The translations under genes and the position numbers were made by a program. The notes below the pieces were generated by a model. The model did not search any database. It was not told the DNA's origin and was given only the letters and a program-made list of their open reading frames with translations. From Alphaproteobacteria bacterium (GTDB lineage Bacteria > Pseudomonadota > Alphaproteobacteria > Micavibrionales > Micavibrionaceae), in the NCBI GenBank assembly GCA_027482195.1, contig JAIXWE010000018.1, positions 1 to 37,678 on the forward strand: DNA of 37,678 bases. The letters run 5' to 3'. Positions 36,183-37,678 of the stretch are shown here, one piece after another (the stretch's first letter is position 1; every line of letters begins with the position of its first letter).

Positions 36183-37678
36183 ATGACCGAACCCGCTCCA
36201 ACGTCCCGCGATTCCATGTCTTATGATGTTGTCATTGTGGGTGCGGGGCCGGCTGGATTATCCTGCGCCATCCGCTTAAAGCAACTTGACCCCGCACTGA
36301 CCGTCTGTGTTTTGGAAAAGGGGTCGGAAGTGGGTGCGCATTTATTATCGGGGGCGGTGTTTGAGCCGCGCGCCTTGAATGAATTTATTCCCGATTGGAA
36401 AGAGCGCGGCGCACCCCTCACCGTAGCAGCCACATCGGATGAATTTTTATTTCTGACCGAAAGCTCCGCCTTTCGTTTGCCCACGCCGCCGCAAATGCAC
36501 AATAAAGGCAATTATATCATCTCGCTTGGTGCGCTTGGAAAATGGCTGGCGGTTCAGGCGGAAAATTTGGGTGTTGAAATTTATGCGGGCTTTGCGGCAA
36601 CAGAAATTCTTTTTGATGATCACGGCGTTGTCAAAGGTGTGGCCACCAATGATATGGGTGTGAACAAAAATGGGGAACGCACGGCGCATTTTCAAAGCGG
36701 GATTGAATTACATGCACGGCAAACTATTTTCGCCGAAGGATGTCATGGATCTCTTACCAAGCAATTGATTGCTCATTTCAAATTACGCGATGAAAGCAAT
36801 CTACAAACTTACGGATTGGGTGTGAAAGAAATTTGGGAGATTGACCCCAAACATCACCGTCAAGGCCACACGGTACATTCGATCGGTTGGCCGATGGATC
36901 AGAAAACTTATGGCGGTTCATGGCTTTATCACATGGAGAATAATTTAATCTCAATCGGATTTGTTGTGGGGTTGGATTACGAGAATCCGTATTTATCACC
37001 TTTCGAGGAAATGCAGCGTTTTAAAACACATCCCGCGATGAAACCTTTATTCGAAGGTGCGCGGCGCATCTCCTATGGGGCGCGTGCCTTGGTTGAAGGG
37101 GGCTTGCAAGCTCAACCAAAACTGACCTTTCCCGGCGGGTTGCTTATTGGTGATACGGCCGGATTTTTGAATGTTCCCAAAATTAAAGGCAACCATACGG
37201 CCATGAAATCAGGCACCTTGGCGGCCGAAGCTTTGGTCACACATTTAAAAACATCGGATCACGAATGCACATCTTACGCAGATCTTTATCGTAACAGTTG
37301 GCTTTATGATGAACTTTATAAGGTGCGCAATATTCGCCCCGGCTTTCATCATGGGCTTTGGTTTGGATTACTGCATGCGGGGTTTCAAACATTGGGTGGG
37401 TGGCGTTTGCCTTACACCTTGAAACACAAAGCCGATCACAAAAGTTTAAAACCGGCCGCCGCGGTTCAACCGATCCTTTATCCAAAGCCGGATAATGTTG
37501 TGACCTTTGATCGACTTTCAAGCGTGTATCTTTCCAACACCAATCACGAGGAAGACCAACCCGTTCACCTGAAGCTAACCGACCCCACCATTCCGTTGCG
37601 TGTCAATTTACCCGAATGGGCGGAGCCAGCCCAGCGTTACTGCCCCGCCGGGGTTTATGAGATTGTGGGGGACGGCGA
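36183..37678 (+). CDS. Electron transfer flavoprotein-ubiquinone oxidoreductase, cut by window edge
   Basis: The first 498 residues are visible; the frame runs off the right edge, and family members are about 550 residues. The enzyme passes electrons from ETF, reduced by acyl-CoA and other dehydrogenases, to ubiquinone at the inner membrane. An FAD-binding VIVGAGPAGLSCAIRL opens the protein, GAHLLSGAVFEPRAL follows, and GDTAGFLNVPKIKGNHTAMKSG is the family hallmark. The first 4Fe-4S cysteine, Cys487 in RYCPAGVYE, is present; the other three should lie beyond the window. It starts with ATG after AGG and is divergent from the glycosylase. Confidence 0.94.
   Translation, partial: MTEPAPTSRDSMSYDVVIVGAGPAGLSCAIRLKQLDPALTVCVLEKGSEVGAHLLSGAVFEPRALNEFIPDWKERGAPLTVAATSDEFLFLTESSAFRLPTPPQMHNKGNYIISLGALGKWLAVQAENLGVEIYAGFAATEILFDDHGVVKGVATNDMGVNKNGERTAHFQSGIELHARQTIFAEGCHGSLTKQLIAHFKLRDESNLQTYGLGVKEIWEIDPKHHRQGHTVHSIGWPMDQKTYGGSWLYHMENNLISIGFVVGLDYENPYLSPFEEMQRFKTHPAMKPLFEGARRISYGARALVEGGLQAQPKLTFPGGLLIGDTAGFLNVPKIKGNHTAMKSGTLAAEALVTHLKTSDHECTSYADLYRNSWLYDELYKVRNIRPGFHHGLWFGLLHAGFQTLGGWRLPYTLKHKADHKSLKPAAAVQPILYPKPDNVVTFDRLSSVYLSNTNHEEDQPVHLKLTDPTIPLRVNLPEWAEPAQRYCPAGVYEIVGDG

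Noticed and set aside
1-37678. tRNA or rRNA genes, insertion sequences, CRISPR arrays, attachment sites
   Set aside because: No cloverleaf sequences, transposase frames, regular repeats or integrase genes were noticed on either strand; an automated RNA and repeat search would be needed to exclude small ones.

Overview
This window looks like ordinary chromosome from a free-living or epibiotic alphaproteobacterium of moderate GC content. It has no mobile elements, tRNA or rRNA genes, or CRISPR arrays that I can see. The taxonomic call rests on gene content and order: a divK-pleD pair, an HdaA-type DnaA regulator beside an AI-2E-type permease and a DUF2066 protein, an EipB (DUF1849) envelope protein, an L33 without zinc cysteines, an aa3-oxidase subunit IV-like micro-protein, a His-type AspRS signature, and ETF-ubiquinone oxidoreductase divergent from a family-4-like uracil-DNA glycosylase and a lytic transglycosylase. 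A deep-branching lineage (Micavibrio-like or a Rhodospirillales relative) is my guess; no marker here settles it.

Layout. At the left edge (1-1.5 kb) a lipoprotein secretin, cut by the window, follows a stand-alone response regulator on the minus strand, and a short prepilin peptidase points the other way: a piece of a type IV pilus or type II secretion locus. The peptidase overlaps a CaiB/BaiF CoA-transferase gene. At 2.67-3.03 kb a minus-strand micro-operon encodes a 62-residue lipoprotein and a 50-residue one-helix membrane protein. A long plus-strand operon follows (3.2-13.9 kb): pyrB, plsY, dprA, topA, queH and two consecutive RNase R-type genes, mostly with 4-base overlaps or very short gaps. 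rpmG has its own clear sigma70-like promoter and a bidirectional terminator that it shares with the opposing eipB-divK-pleD operon.

From 17 to 25.9 kb: a GGDEF diguanylate cyclase with its own terminator, aspS (minus), rnd (plus) whose end overlaps the end of hdaA (minus), then permease and DUF2066 genes in the hdaA operon, and the divergent purM-purN pair followed by the micro-protein. From 26 to 30.7 kb: a 1013-residue hybrid histidine kinase (7TM-DISM-like sensor, HisKA, HATPase, REC, HPt), ndk (minus) and an unfamiliar 345-residue protein with RelA/SpoT-like sequence features. From 30.7 to 37.7 kb: alaS, a soluble lytic transglycosylase, a uracil-DNA glycosylase (all minus) and a divergent ETF-ubiquinone oxidoreductase cut by the right edge.

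Themes are core information processing (topA, dprA, two RNase R-type enzymes, rnd, aspS, alaS, rpmG, hdaA), nucleotide synthesis (pyrB, purM, purN, ndk) and signalling for cell-cycle and lifestyle control (divK, pleD, a second cyclase, the hybrid kinase, a response regulator, a possible alarmone-type enzyme). The most unusual items are the tandem RNase R pair, whose second member has a degenerate S1 domain plus an unfamiliar C-terminal extension, and the RelA/SpoT-like orphan.
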